DNA from: Arenibacterium halophilum
GTDB taxonomy: Bacteria; Pseudomonadota; Alphaproteobacteria; Rhodobacterales; Rhodobacteraceae
Assembly: GCF_005938225.1 (NCBI RefSeq)
Contig: NZ_VCPC01000001.1
Location: 124,001-188,000 of the forward strand
DNA length: 64,000 nt
Direction: 5' to 3'
Shown piece after piece: positions 47,435 to 56,233 of this stretch. Below the pieces are notes generated by a model. It saw only the letters and a list, made by a program, of their open reading frames with translations, was not told where the DNA came from and did not search any database. Position numbers and translations under genes: made by a program. Each line of letters opens with the position of its first letter. The stretch's first letter is position 1.

Positions 47435-48268
47435 ATGACCCGCCCATACTACGCCCCAACCGGCGGCCACCCCGATCAGACACAGCTGTTGACCGACCGC
47501 GCCGTCTTCACCGAAAGCTACGCCGTCCTGCCCAAGGGCACGATGCGCGACATCACCACCAGTTTCCTGCCCGGATGGGACAAGACCCGCCTCTGGGTGA
47601 TCGCCCGCCCGATGACCGGCTTCGCCGAAACCTTCTCGCAATACATCATGGAGGTCGCACCGGGCGGCGGCTCCGACACCCCCGAAAGCGACCCGCAGGC
47701 CCAGGCCGCGCTGTTCGTCGTCGAAGGCACGGCCATGCTGACGGTGGGCGGCCAAACACATCAGCTTGCCCCTGGCGGGTTTGCCTATCTCCCCCCTGCC
47801 TCCAAATGGACCTTGCACAACACGGGCCAGGATACGCTGCGCTTTCACTGGATCCGCAAAGCCTGGCAACCCGCCCCGGGCCTTGATGTGCCCGATGTGC
47901 TGATCGCCAGCGATGCCGACACGCCCCCCACCCCGATGCCAGGAACCGAGGGCCGCTGGGCCACCACCCGCTTTGTCGATCCCTCCGACCTGCGCCACGA
48001 CATGCATGTGACCATCGTGACGCTGGAACCGGGCGCGGTGATCCCCTTCATGGAAACCCATGTGATGGAACACGGGCTTTACGTTCTGGAAGGCAAGGCC
48101 GTCTACCGCCTGAATCGTGACTGGGTCGAAGTCGAAGCCGGCGATTTCATGTGGCTGCGTGCCTTCTGCCCCCAGGCCTGCTATGCCGGAGGCCCCGGTC
48201 GCTTCCGCTACCTGCTCTACAAGGACGTGAACCGGCATATGCCCCTCACACCGCTCGCGTGCGGCTGA
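47435..48268 (+). CDS. AllE/YlbA-like bicupin, putative (S)-ureidoglycine aminohydrolase
   Basis: 277 residues. Two cupin domains (about 55-130 and 185-270). The start MTRPYYAPTGGHPDQTQLLT and the phrases TSFLPGWDKTRLWVIARP and THVMEHGLYVLEGKAVYRLN resemble AllE (YlbA), which releases ammonia from ureidoglycine in allantoin breakdown using Mn. No other allantoin genes are nearby; a carboxylate transporter and a ThDP enzyme are instead. It may serve a related ureido or amino-acid substrate. CAGGAG precedes the ATG. Confidence 0.8.
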   Translation: MTRPYYAPTGGHPDQTQLLTDRAVFTESYAVLPKGTMRDITTSFLPGWDKTRLWVIARPMTGFAETFSQYIMEVAPGGGSDTPESDPQAQAALFVVEGTAMLTVGGQTHQLAPGGFAYLPPASKWTLHNTGQDTLRFHWIRKAWQPAPGLDVPDVLIASDADTPPTPMPGTEGRWATTRFVDPSDLRHDMHVTIVTLEPGAVIPFMETHVMEHGLYVLEGKAVYRLNRDWVEVEAGDFMWLRAFCPQACYAGGPGRFRYLLYKDVNRHMPLTPLACG

Positions 48269-48300
48269 TGAAGAACGCGCTGACGCGCGTGCCTCCGGCG

Positions 48301-48363
48301 GGGATATTTATGGGCCCAAAGAAGCAGGGAACTTCTCTTCCTTCTTTGGGCATCAAATATCCC
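48301..48363. repeat. Rhodobacteraceae-type intergenic inverted repeat, convergent terminator
   Basis: GGGATATTT with AAATATCCC (48301-48309, 48355-48363) and GCCCAAAGAAG with CTTCTTTGGGC (48314-48324, 48341-48351) make a long interrupted stem. It lies between convergent genes. I recall GGGGATATTT...AAAGAAG elements recurring in Rhodobacteraceae genomes; here it probably ends both transcripts. Confidence 0.6.
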
Positions 48364-48414
48364 GGGGGAGTCCGCGCAGCGGGCGGGGGCAGAGCCCCCA
48401 TCTCCGGTATCGGC

Positions 48415-49734
48415 TCAGCGCCCGATCACGATATCCGCGCGCAACCCGCCCAGACGCGTGCTCTGCCCTAGGCGCAGGACACCTCCGTGGGCACGAGCCA
48501 CGTCATTCACGATGGCAAGGCCCAGTCCCACACCACCACCGGCGTTTTGGTTTCGCGCGGGATCCAGCCGCGAAAACGGTTTCATCGCCTCTCCGCGACG
48601 ATCTGCCGGGATACCGGGTCCATCGTCCTCGACGCGGATGCGCAGGGATTTTTCCGTGAGGACAACAGACACTTCGGCCTTGGTGCCATAGCGGGTCGCA
48701 TTGCCCAGCAGGTTGTCAATCGCGCGCCGTATTGCCACCGGTCGCAGCGCAATGCGTCCGTGACCCGTGGTCTCGACCAGGCTGACTTGGCTGCCTGCGC
48801 GCACCGCATCGTCCACCGCCAGGCGCACAAGCGCGATCGGGTCGCAGGATTCCGGCTCTCCCTCACCGGCGCCGCGCGAAAATTCAAGAAACGCGTCGAC
48901 CAGTCGCTGCATGTCATCAACGTCGCGCATCAGCGGTTCGGCATCCTCGCTGTCGATCAGGGACAAACCCAACTTCATGCGCGTGAGCGGCGTGCGCAGA
49001 TCGTGGCTGACTCCCGAGAGCATCATGGTGCGTTGCTCAATCTGCCGTTCGATCCGCGCCCGCATATCCAGAAACGCGCCCCCCGCGGCCCGCACCTCAA
49101 TCGCGCCCGACGGCGCATAGGGCACCACCCGTCCACGGCCGAAGGCCTGCGCCGCGGCAGCAAGCCGCGTGATCGGGCGCAGCTGGTTGCGCAGGTAGAG
49201 GAATGAGATCAGCGTCATCAGCAAGCCGAAGAAGACCATCGTCACGATCAACTGATGCGGCGCCGCCGCCGTGACCCGCCGCCGGTTAAAGCTAATGTGC
49301 GCCGGGCCTTCGTCCGTCTCGACGAAGACGTGTACGATGCGGTTGTCAGGCAAGTCGACAGCCACAACCTCGGGCAATCGCCCATGCAACGTGTCGCGCA
49401 CGACCCGACCGGAATAGTCAAAAAATCCGATGCTGTCCGAAACCGGAAGCTTTTCAGCGGGAATGAATTCCAATGTCATCTGGAACCCGGTGAGCAGGCT
49501 CATGAGATCGCTGCGCGTGGTATCCGTTTCCGGCTCGGCCGCGATTTCAGTCAGGATGACGTCAATCGCACGCACGGTATTCAACGTCATCTGCGTGGTC
49601 ACATCCTCCAGATGCTGCTGGATGAATGCAACAGACACCACAAGTTGCACCACCACCACCGGCAGCACGAGGATAAGTGCGGCCCGGCCAAAAAGACCGC
49701 GCGGCATATATGTTTTGAGCCATTTGAACGACAT
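48415..49734 (-). CDS. Sensor histidine kinase, EnvZ-like
   Basis: 439 residues. Two membrane helices (about 17-38 and 162-182) flank a periplasmic sensor of about 120 residues. Then HAMP (about 183-235), the HisKA domain with phospho-acceptor His244 in GVSHDLRTPLTRMK, and an HATPase domain with DNLLGNATRYG, VEDDGPGIP and GGVGLGLAIV. The HATPase is intact, so it should be active. No response regulator gene lies beside it in this window, so its partner is elsewhere. Confidence 0.93.
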   Translation of the reverse strand: MSFKWLKTYMPRGLFGRAALILVLPVVVVQLVVSVAFIQQHLEDVTTQMTLNTVRAIDVILTEIAAEPETDTTRSDLMSLLTGFQMTLEFIPAEKLPVSDSIGFFDYSGRVVRDTLHGRLPEVVAVDLPDNRIVHVFVETDEGPAHISFNRRRVTAAAPHQLIVTMVFFGLLMTLISFLYLRNQLRPITRLAAAAQAFGRGRVVPYAPSGAIEVRAAGGAFLDMRARIERQIEQRTMMLSGVSHDLRTPLTRMKLGLSLIDSEDAEPLMRDVDDMQRLVDAFLEFSRGAGEGEPESCDPIALVRLAVDDAVRAGSQVSLVETTGHGRIALRPVAIRRAIDNLLGNATRYGTKAEVSVVLTEKSLRIRVEDDGPGIPADRRGEAMKPFSRLDPARNQNAGGGVGLGLAIVNDVARAHGGVLRLGQSTRLGGLRADIVIGR

Positions 49735-49859
49735 GGCCAGACCCTAGTGCGTTGCGCATCCTTTAGAAAGCGGGATCCGTCGGCGCGCCTCCTGCCTGAG
49801 CTTGCCCGCAAAACGCCCTCGGGCTATCCCTGTGCGACACATTCTGAAAGGCCCGTCCG

Positions 49860-50780
49860 ATGCTTGCGCCCGATGATTTCGACCCGCCGGTTCTCGTCCC
49901 CGAGGAGATCGCGCCGGGCCTGCGCCGGATCGTGGCGCCCAATCCCTCTCCGATGACCTATCGCGGCACCAACACCTATCTGCTGGGAACTACCGACATT
50001 GCCGTCATCGATCCGGGCCCTTTGGACACGGCCCATCTGGATGCGATTTGCGCAGCCATCGGCCCAAGCCAGCGGCTGAGCCACATCATCGTCACGCACA
50101 GCCATCTGGATCACTCCCCTCTTGCCCGCCCTTTGGCCAACCGCACAGGGGCCCCTGTTCTCGCCTTCGGCGACGCAACAGCAGGCCGCAGCACGGTGAT
50201 GGCACAATTGGCGGACGCGGGAATGGTGTCAGGGGGCGAAGGGATCGACCATGATTTCGCCCCGGATCAGAGGATTGAAGATGGCGAGGTGATCTCCGCC
50301 GAAGGCTGGTCGCTGCGCGTCATCCATACGCCGGGGCACCTTGGCAACCATGTCGCCCTGGGTTGGGGCAACCGATGCTTTACCGCTGATCATGTCATGG
50401 GCTGGGCCACGTCGATCGTATCGCCCCCCGACGGCGATCTGACCGATTTCATGGCGTCGTGCCAGCGTCTGCGTACGCACGACTGGGAAGTTTTCTATCC
50501 CGGACATGGCGCCCCGGTCACCGACCCACGCGCACGGCTCGACTGGCTGATCTCACACCGCCTGTCGCGCGAAGCGTCGATCCTTGATCAACTTGGCTCG
50601 GGTCCAGCCACGGCCGAGGCCCTTGCTCGCGCGATCTACACCGAAACGCCAGCCGCCCTTTTGCCCGCGGCCACACGGAACGTTCTGGCGCATCTTGTTG
50701 ATCTGAAATTGAAAAACCGTGCAAGCCCGATCGGCTCCCTATCCGAAACCGCCCGCTTTCAACTCATGCCCGATACCTAA
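49860..50780 (+). CDS. MBL-fold metallo-hydrolase (LACTB2-like)
   Basis: 306 residues. The metallo-beta-lactamase fold with TNTYLLGTTDIAVIDPGP, the zinc motif THSHLDHSPLA, HTPGHLGNHVAL and a late metal His in FYPGHGAPV. A C-terminal winged-helix-like part (about 225-300) is seen in the LACTB2/GloB relatives, which act as nucleases or thioesterases. Substrate unknown. Confidence 0.92.
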   Translation: MLAPDDFDPPVLVPEEIAPGLRRIVAPNPSPMTYRGTNTYLLGTTDIAVIDPGPLDTAHLDAICAAIGPSQRLSHIIVTHSHLDHSPLARPLANRTGAPVLAFGDATAGRSTVMAQLADAGMVSGGEGIDHDFAPDQRIEDGEVISAEGWSLRVIHTPGHLGNHVALGWGNRCFTADHVMGWATSIVSPPDGDLTDFMASCQRLRTHDWEVFYPGHGAPVTDPRARLDWLISHRLSREASILDQLGSGPATAEALARAIYTETPAALLPAATRNVLAHLVDLKLKNRASPIGSLSETARFQLMPDT

Positions 50781-50852
50781 GAATTTTTTCCAGCTTTTTC
50801 GCGGTATCGCTCTGGACGCCAGAAAAAACCATTGCTATATCGCCTCCACCGT

Positions 50853-50927
50853 TCCGGCGTAGCTCAGCGGTAGAGCAGTTGACTGTTAATCAATTGGTCG
50901 TAGGTTCGATCCCTACCGCCGGAGCCA
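50853..50927 (+). tRNA. tRNA-Asn(GUU)
   Basis: 75 bases. Acceptor TCCGGCG pairs with CGCCGGA; discriminator G and CCA are encoded. Anticodon loop CTGTTAA gives GUU. A tyrosine integrase begins about 120 bases downstream, so the 3' part is a likely att site. Confidence 0.97.
50900..50927 (+). other. Putative attL in the 3' end of tRNA-Asn
   Basis: The T-arm and acceptor end of tRNA-Asn (TAGGTTCGATCCCTACCGCC onward) are the usual crossover place for tyrosine integrases. No second copy of this segment is present to the right within the window, so the matching attR should lie beyond 64,000. Exact core not determined. Confidence 0.5.
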
Positions 50928-50991
50928 ATATCCTAATAAGCTACTGAAAACCAAAGGGTTCACCGATCCAGAATCGGAGCCCGACGACGGG

Positions 50992-51033
50992 GTGCACAAT
51001 CTGGTGCACACGGCGGTGCACACACCCGTGCAC
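50992..51033 (+). repeat. Four GTGCAC palindromes at exact 12-bp spacing
   Basis: GTGCAC occurs at 50992, 51004, 51016 and 51028. Each is a self-complementary hexamer; the six bases between differ (AATCTG, ACGGCG, ACACCC). The array ends just before the ribosome site of the integrase gene (AGGAG at 51034). It also reads as a Val-His-x-x repeat if a GTG start at 50992 is used, but AGGAG favours ATG 51046, leaving the array as a DNA signal. Confidence 0.7.
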
Positions 51034-51045
51034 AGGAGCATCTCG

Positions 51046-53322
51046 ATGCCCCGGAATCGCAGCCTCCCCCTTCACCTCGAACATCGTCCCGCGGGCTACG
51101 CCTGGCGCCGCCGCGTGCCCCGCAGTCTCGGTGCCCCAACCCCCTCCAAACCCCTTGAGAGGGAATTTTTCTGTTTCTCGCTCCGAACGCATGTCCTGCG
51201 CGATGCGAAGATCCTGAGCGCGCGCCTGACGGCCCTCAGTGACAAGGTCTTCGCCGCAGCTGCGGAGAAGACGATGACAATCGCGCCCGAGATGACGAAT
51301 AGCTTGCTGACCGGCCTGGCCCGGTTCGAGATCGAGGCCTTCGAACGGTCCCGCGCCCTTGCCGGGTCGCGAAGCCCAGAGGTTGCGGCTCTCGATCTCG
51401 AACGCGAGGCCGCACTTCAGGATACGCTGCGCAGGGCCATCTACCTCGGAGATCGCGAGGTGGCGCGCGCGCCCCTCCGAAACGTTGCAGCGCTTCTGGG
51501 ACTGGCGCTTGATGAGGCTGATCAGGATTGGACGGCACTGGCCTACGAAGCGACCAGGGTCTTGCTCGATGTCAGTGCAGAGAGAGCACGACGTCAGCAA
51601 GGCATCTTCGATCAGCCGACCGTATACTTCCGCCGCGCCGTCGACACCAACATTCGGGCATACATTTCCCCGAGTTCAGTTACCCCGCTTCCCCCGGTCT
51701 CCGTCACGCCGGCAAACCTCGCATCGGACGTGGCCCGGACGCCGGTGCAAGCAGCGGAAACGCCAGCCTCACGGCCTGACACCTCCAGGGCCACCCACGT
51801 CGCCACGTCGCCGTCGGTTGCTGTTCGTGAAAAAGCCTCCGGTTCGACGCCGCCCCTTTCGCATACTGTCGGCGCGATCGATCCGGACACGACCATATAT
51901 GAAGGCGTCGCAATTCCGGTTGTTCGTCCGTTCGGACTGAAAGCCCCGAAGGGCCTGAGCGATGCCCAGGCTCAAGAGAACCGCATCTCCATGCGTCCAC
52001 CCAACATCCACGTCGCGGTTCACAAGCTCCCTGAAGCTTCCCAGCGCGCGCTTGCCAAGGCGCGTGGAATCACGTTGCCGGAAGCCATCAACCTGTTCTT
52101 TGACCTCAAGGACCTCGGATATCAGAACGATTTTGCAAGACCGCAGAAACGAGATGGACTGGCCGGAGAAAAGTTCAAAAAAGAGAACGTCAGCAGGCTT
52201 CGGCTTGCGAGCGATTACTGGCCGGAAGAGCTCGGATCCGGTCCGGTCGACGAAATCGATCCGGAATCCGTGAACGATGCCCTCGAAAGGCTCTGGCGTC
52301 TCCCGACGCACCACGGAAAATTCGCCCCGTTCCTTGCCACGGACGGGTATAAGGATCTGATCGAACGATGTGATTCCAAAGCGGCCGAACTGGAGGCCGA
52401 GTTGAAACGGATGAAGTCTGCCGGTGCCACCGACGAGGAAATCGATCGAAAGCGGCAGGAGGATCAAATCCCCCGCCTGAAGGTCGACACCTACCTCAAG
52501 CACGCTCGCGTGCTCGGAGCCGTGGGGAAAATGCTCATGGACATGCAGTTGATCGATGTGAATCCGTTCGCCCTGTGCGTCTGGACGAACAAGGAGGTGA
52601 AGAAACTCCGTAGCCGCGAGAACATCAAAGCTCGGGTCGCCTGGGACGACAGACTGCATGATCTGTTCCGCTCGCCCATCTTCCAGGACGAACTGGAAGA
52701 TGTCGGTGAGCCGCTCTTCTGGGCGCCGCTGATTGCGGTGCACAACGGGCTGCGGCAGGAAGAAGTTCTTCAACTCGGCCCGGACGACTTCGGCTATGAG
52801 GACGGCCATCTCTACATGAACGTCACGAATTCCGAGGTCAATTCCATCAAGACCGAAGCCAGCCAGAGACAGGTTCCAGTCCACCAAAACCTGATCGATC
52901 TTGGGATCGAGAAACTCATTGCCTTGCGAAAGTCCGAGGGCAGGATACGCCTGTTCCCGAAATTGACCCGTGGCAAATGGAAGGGGACTCTCACCGAGAA
53001 TTTCTCGAAGAAATTCAATTACTACCGCCGAGACAACGAGGTCTACCGGCCCGGCCTGGATTTCCACGCCTTCCGGACCACGGTGAACAACTACCTGCTG
53101 AGCGACAATCTGGCCGATTCCATCCGTCGTCGGCTCATGGGGCACGCGCCGCTCGACGAAGGGGAAAAATCCTATGCTCAGAGCCTCAGAATGAAGCCAC
53201 TCTTCCAGAGACTGGCCTCAGTTGAAGTCGACATTTCCATCATTCGCAGGCCATTCGAACAGGACCGCGCTATCGTCAACGCGAAGGCGAAGGAGCGCGG
53301 TCTGAGGGTCGTGGGGCAATAA
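51046..53322 (+). CDS. Large tyrosine-type site-specific integrase
   Basis: 758 residues from ATG 51046 (AGGAG seven bases upstream). An N-terminal basic region (about 1-60, RPAGYAWRRRVP, DUF6538-like), a long low-complexity linker (about 200-300), a SAM-like core-binding region (about 370-520), and a catalytic domain with Arg570 (GLRQEE), His674 and Arg677 (HAFR), His700 (GHAP) and Tyr710 (KSYAQ). The full active-site set is present, so it should be functional. It points away from tRNA-Asn and is the likely integrase of the island. Unusually long because of the linker. Confidence 0.92.
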   Translation: MPRNRSLPLHLEHRPAGYAWRRRVPRSLGAPTPSKPLEREFFCFSLRTHVLRDAKILSARLTALSDKVFAAAAEKTMTIAPEMTNSLLTGLARFEIEAFERSRALAGSRSPEVAALDLEREAALQDTLRRAIYLGDREVARAPLRNVAALLGLALDEADQDWTALAYEATRVLLDVSAERARRQQGIFDQPTVYFRRAVDTNIRAYISPSSVTPLPPVSVTPANLASDVARTPVQAAETPASRPDTSRATHVATSPSVAVREKASGSTPPLSHTVGAIDPDTTIYEGVAIPVVRPFGLKAPKGLSDAQAQENRISMRPPNIHVAVHKLPEASQRALAKARGITLPEAINLFFDLKDLGYQNDFARPQKRDGLAGEKFKKENVSRLRLASDYWPEELGSGPVDEIDPESVNDALERLWRLPTHHGKFAPFLATDGYKDLIERCDSKAAELEAELKRMKSAGATDEEIDRKRQEDQIPRLKVDTYLKHARVLGAVGKMLMDMQLIDVNPFALCVWTNKEVKKLRSRENIKARVAWDDRLHDLFRSPIFQDELEDVGEPLFWAPLIAVHNGLRQEEVLQLGPDDFGYEDGHLYMNVTNSEVNSIKTEASQRQVPVHQNLIDLGIEKLIALRKSEGRIRLFPKLTRGKWKGTLTENFSKKFNYYRRDNEVYRPGLDFHAFRTTVNNYLLSDNLADSIRRRLMGHAPLDEGEKSYAQSLRMKPLFQRLASVEVDISIIRRPFEQDRAIVNAKAKERGLRVVGQ

Positions 53323-53365
53323 CTGTCAAGGTGATGCCCCGGCTCTTTGACCGGGGCATCGGCCA

Positions 53366-53671
53366 TCAGTTCGGGAAGCGCGCCGCAAGCTCTGTCACCC
53401 GAGCACCGTGCCAGCGGAACGCTCCCGGACAGACGCCATGCGGGATATCGGACCCGATGAGCAGGTTGGACACTGCACGCAACGCATGCCCGGCGCCAAC
53501 CGGATCGACACTGTCTCCGTCCAACGCCTTCTGGAGTTCCTTCGCGAGGTAGAGCCCGCTCTCACCAGCGACATCGCGCAATAGTTGGCTGAAGCTGCTG
53601 CCATGTTCGCACAGGAACTGCTTGGCATCCGCTGCTGCACACATGACGCCGCCATTCGTTGTCATATTCAT
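53366..53671 (-). CDS. Small protein of unknown function
   Basis: 101 residues from ATG 53671, with AGGAG seven bases upstream. It is soluble and mainly helical, with LCEHGSSFSQLLRDVAGESG and a tail GAFRWHGARVTELAARFPN. I do not recognise a family. It is convergent with the integrase and lies 93 bases downstream of another small unknown gene. Confidence 0.6.
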   Translation of the reverse strand: MNMTTNGGVMCAAADAKQFLCEHGSSFSQLLRDVAGESGLYLAKELQKALDGDSVDPVGAGHALRAVSNLLIGSDIPHGVCPGAFRWHGARVTELAARFPN

Positions 53672-53764
53672 GACAAGTCTCCTGACCAGGGTCGGTCATT
53701 GGACCGAGCTGAAACCTGCTGCCGTCAAGCACCGCCGGCTGTCACCGGCGGTGTCGGAGGCCTT

Positions 53765-54154
53765 TCAGGCCATTTCCTCCATGTCAGCTTCGATGCCGGA
53801 CGCGCAAAGCACCTCCCGCATTTGGTCGGTCAGGAGGCAGATTTCCTCTACGACCGGATCGCAGGGATCAATCGCAGCGAAATATCCCATGTAGGGTTGC
53901 CCAGGGTCGTCGACTTGCTCCAGAGACAAGAGTTCCATGATCTGGAGGAGCATGATGCGGGCACGGGGCGTGACGGTCTGATCTTCTGTGAGCCTTTCGA
54001 GGCACCGGTCGACCAGACGGGCACTGTCGTAGCCGCCCAGAAGCCGAGCTGCATGCCACAGAGCTTCGTAGTGCTCCGAGACAAAGGAGAGGATGGCATT
54101 CATGGGGTGGGTCACCCTGTCCTTGCGGACGAACGCAGAGGTTGTGTGGATCAT
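53765..54154 (-). CDS. Small protein of unknown function
   Basis: 129 residues from ATG 54154 (GGAG about 9 bases upstream; an internal ATG at 54103 is possible). It is helical and acidic at the C-terminus (EEICLLTDQMREVLCASGIE). No membrane segment or DNA-binding motif is clear. It and the 101-aa gene probably form one transcript divergent from the DUF3987 gene. Confidence 0.6.
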   Translation of the reverse strand: MIHTTSAFVRKDRVTHPMNAILSFVSEHYEALWHAARLLGGYDSARLVDRCLERLTEDQTVTPRARIMLLQIMELLSLEQVDDPGQPYMGYFAAIDPCDPVVEEICLLTDQMREVLCASGIEADMEEMA

Positions 54155-54507
54155 CGTGATGGGCTCCGGGTTGTTTCCGCGTCATGCGCGGGTCAAGAAT
54201 TCCGGTCCGGATCCCATGTTTGCGTCGGATCGCCTGTAGACGATCATCGTCTGTGCCATCTCGTGGTGCCGCGCACCGTATGACCCAACTTTCTTGCCAT
54301 CCTTCCCGGGCTGCCTCTCAAGGCGGTTGCCCTTCGTCTCTCGTCAGATGGAGACGGAGGGAAACCGCCCTCCCAGCCCGATAAGCTCGGCCACCGGTTC
54401 CGCCACGATTTCTCCTCAATAAATCGCACCTTCCCACACCGGATCATTTCCGCCGCAAGATCGATGAACCGATTTGCTGACGACACGAAGAATGGAAGGA
54501 GACCATC
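54155..54507. promoter_or_regulatory. 353-base divergent control region with a perfect palindrome
   Basis: No convincing gene. AGACGATCATCGTCT (54238-54252) is a perfect dyad with one central base and could be a repressor site controlling both the small genes and the DUF3987 gene. A minus-strand frame here (54244-54633) overlaps the start of the DUF3987 gene and has no ribosome site. Confidence 0.5.
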
Positions 54508-56007
54508 GTGTCGAAACGAACCATTATGGGGATAGTCCAGAGCATCTTGTCCCGTTCCCAGCAGTCGGCCGAAGGAACGTCCGGGATCACGAAAGCGACA
54601 AAGGTCCGCTTGCCCACAGGCGAGGCCCCGCAAAAATGGAACTCGCCCTCCCCGCTACCACACGCCGAGCCCGCGGCTATTGCCTACCCGGTCGAGAGCC
54701 TTAGCGAAGGGCTCGGGAAGGTCGTGCGCGCCGTCGCAGCAACGACCCAAGCCCCGGAAGCCATTGCCGCTCAGTCGGTGCTGGCAGCTGTATCCTTGAC
54801 CTACGCAAGCCGCGCCAGCGTGCAGACCCTGGGGTCATCTGCGAATGCGGCATGCTTTTTCGTCCTCGTCGCGCTCTCCGGCGAACGCAAGAGCGCGACG
54901 GACAGGTTGACGATGGGCGGCGTGAACCGAACGGTGCTGGAACTGCGGCAGGAACACGAAGAACTGGTCAAAGAGCATGAGGACGCGCTGCGGAACCTCG
55001 AACGCGGTGACCCCGCGCCGTCGCGACCGGAATTTCCGAACTTCCTGGTCACGGAACCGACCATCGAGGGGGCGTTCAAGGCCATCTCGTCGAGGGCTGG
55101 CTTCCTGGGCTGGTTCTCGGATGAAGCTTCGACGTTCTTCGGCGGCCACTCGATGTCGAAGGAAAAACAGGCGCTGACGTGCGGAACTCTGTCACAGCTG
55201 TGGGATGGCTCGTTTTTCGTTCGTCCCCGCGCCAGCCAAGACGGCGACGGATACGTTCCGCCGACCCCGACAACGCTCAACCTGATGTTCCAACCAAACC
55301 TCATCCGGGACAGCTTCGGCAACGAGTTCATGCTCGGTCAGGGGATCCTGGCGCGCATGCTTCCGGCCTGGCCGGAGAGCAATATGGGTAAGCGTCGATA
55401 TCGACCGATTGCGCCGTCTGACGACGCGATCGTTAGGGTGTTCCAGGATGACACTGCGCGCGCTCTTCGCGACACCCTGGCCGATCCGACCGTGAAGGCC
55501 CTGAGACTGTCCGATGGCGCTTTCCGTCAATGCGTGGCCTTCCACGACGATGTCGAAGGTGAACTCGGCCGCGGGAAGTGGGCCGCGGATATCAGCAGCT
55601 TTGCCGCAAAGGCCCCGGAACATGCTTGCCGGATCGCCGCCCTGATGACGCTCTACGAGGACCCGGATGCAACGCTCGTGTCGGAAGGCACCATGCCGGG
55701 CGCATGCGAGATCGTTCGCTACCATCTCCAGCAGTTCAAATACCTGTGTGTTTCTGGCACGAATGAAGAAGCCGTCGCGCACGCTCAGAAGCTGCTGGAT
55801 TGGCTCCGGAGCAACTTTGCGCCGGGTAGCGGCTTTGCGACTGACGTCGTCTTGCAGAAAGGACCTGTGCGCACCCGGACCCGCAAGGCGATGGATATGG
55901 CTCTTGGCATCCTTGTTCAACACGAGTGGATCGCAAAACTGCCTGAGGGAACCGTGGTCGATGGAAAGGCTCGTCGTCGGGCCTATCAACTAAATCCGAG
56001 CGCGTGA
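54508..56007 (+). CDS. DUF3987 family protein, primase-helicase-like ATPase
   Basis: 499 residues from GTG 54508, with AAGGAG six bases upstream. DUF3987 pattern: a Walker-A-like LSGERKSATDRL (about 122-135, written SGERKS in this family), then FLVTEPTIEGAFKAI, GWFSDEASTFFGGHSM (Walker B-like acidic), and a C-terminal helical part with wHTH-like KAMDMALGILVQHEWI. Such proteins are common on plasmids, prophages and islands beside replication genes. It may be the replication or mobilisation ATPase of the island. Convergent with the recombinase pair. Confidence 0.8.
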   Translation: MSKRTIMGIVQSILSRSQQSAEGTSGITKATKVRLPTGEAPQKWNSPSPLPHAEPAAIAYPVESLSEGLGKVVRAVAATTQAPEAIAAQSVLAAVSLTYASRASVQTLGSSANAACFFVLVALSGERKSATDRLTMGGVNRTVLELRQEHEELVKEHEDALRNLERGDPAPSRPEFPNFLVTEPTIEGAFKAISSRAGFLGWFSDEASTFFGGHSMSKEKQALTCGTLSQLWDGSFFVRPRASQDGDGYVPPTPTTLNLMFQPNLIRDSFGNEFMLGQGILARMLPAWPESNMGKRRYRPIAPSDDAIVRVFQDDTARALRDTLADPTVKALRLSDGAFRQCVAFHDDVEGELGRGKWAADISSFAAKAPEHACRIAALMTLYEDPDATLVSEGTMPGACEIVRYHLQQFKYLCVSGTNEEAVAHAQKLLDWLRSNFAPGSGFATDVVLQKGPVRTRTRKAMDMALGILVQHEWIAKLPEGTVVDGKARRRAYQLNPSA

Positions 56008-56233
56008 CCCATAGCGCCCCGGTCACCGACCTTCATCGGTGGCTGGGGCAGCATGTTGAACCGGAACTCGAAGTTTCCGCGGCGGCTGACAGCTGTTGAA
56101 GGAAAGTCCGGAAATTGTTGAGGACGGTCTGGTGCCACCCCATGCGGGTGGAAAGAACCCGTTCTACACGATGCCATAATAGTGCAGCGATTACGGTTAC
56201 TTACGGAACGCTGCGGCGGTGAGCCTCGTCTCT

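Noticed and set aside
54244-54633. Minus-strand frame of 129 codons opposite the DUF3987 start
   Set aside because: It overlaps the first 126 bases of a well-supported gene, has no ribosome site and ends in low-complexity Arg-rich sequence. It looks like a shadow frame.
56008-56233. Terminal inverted repeat of a transposon left of the recombinase pair
   Set aside because: No sequence here matches the 60094-60138 repeat or any region right of it, so element ends cannot be drawn.
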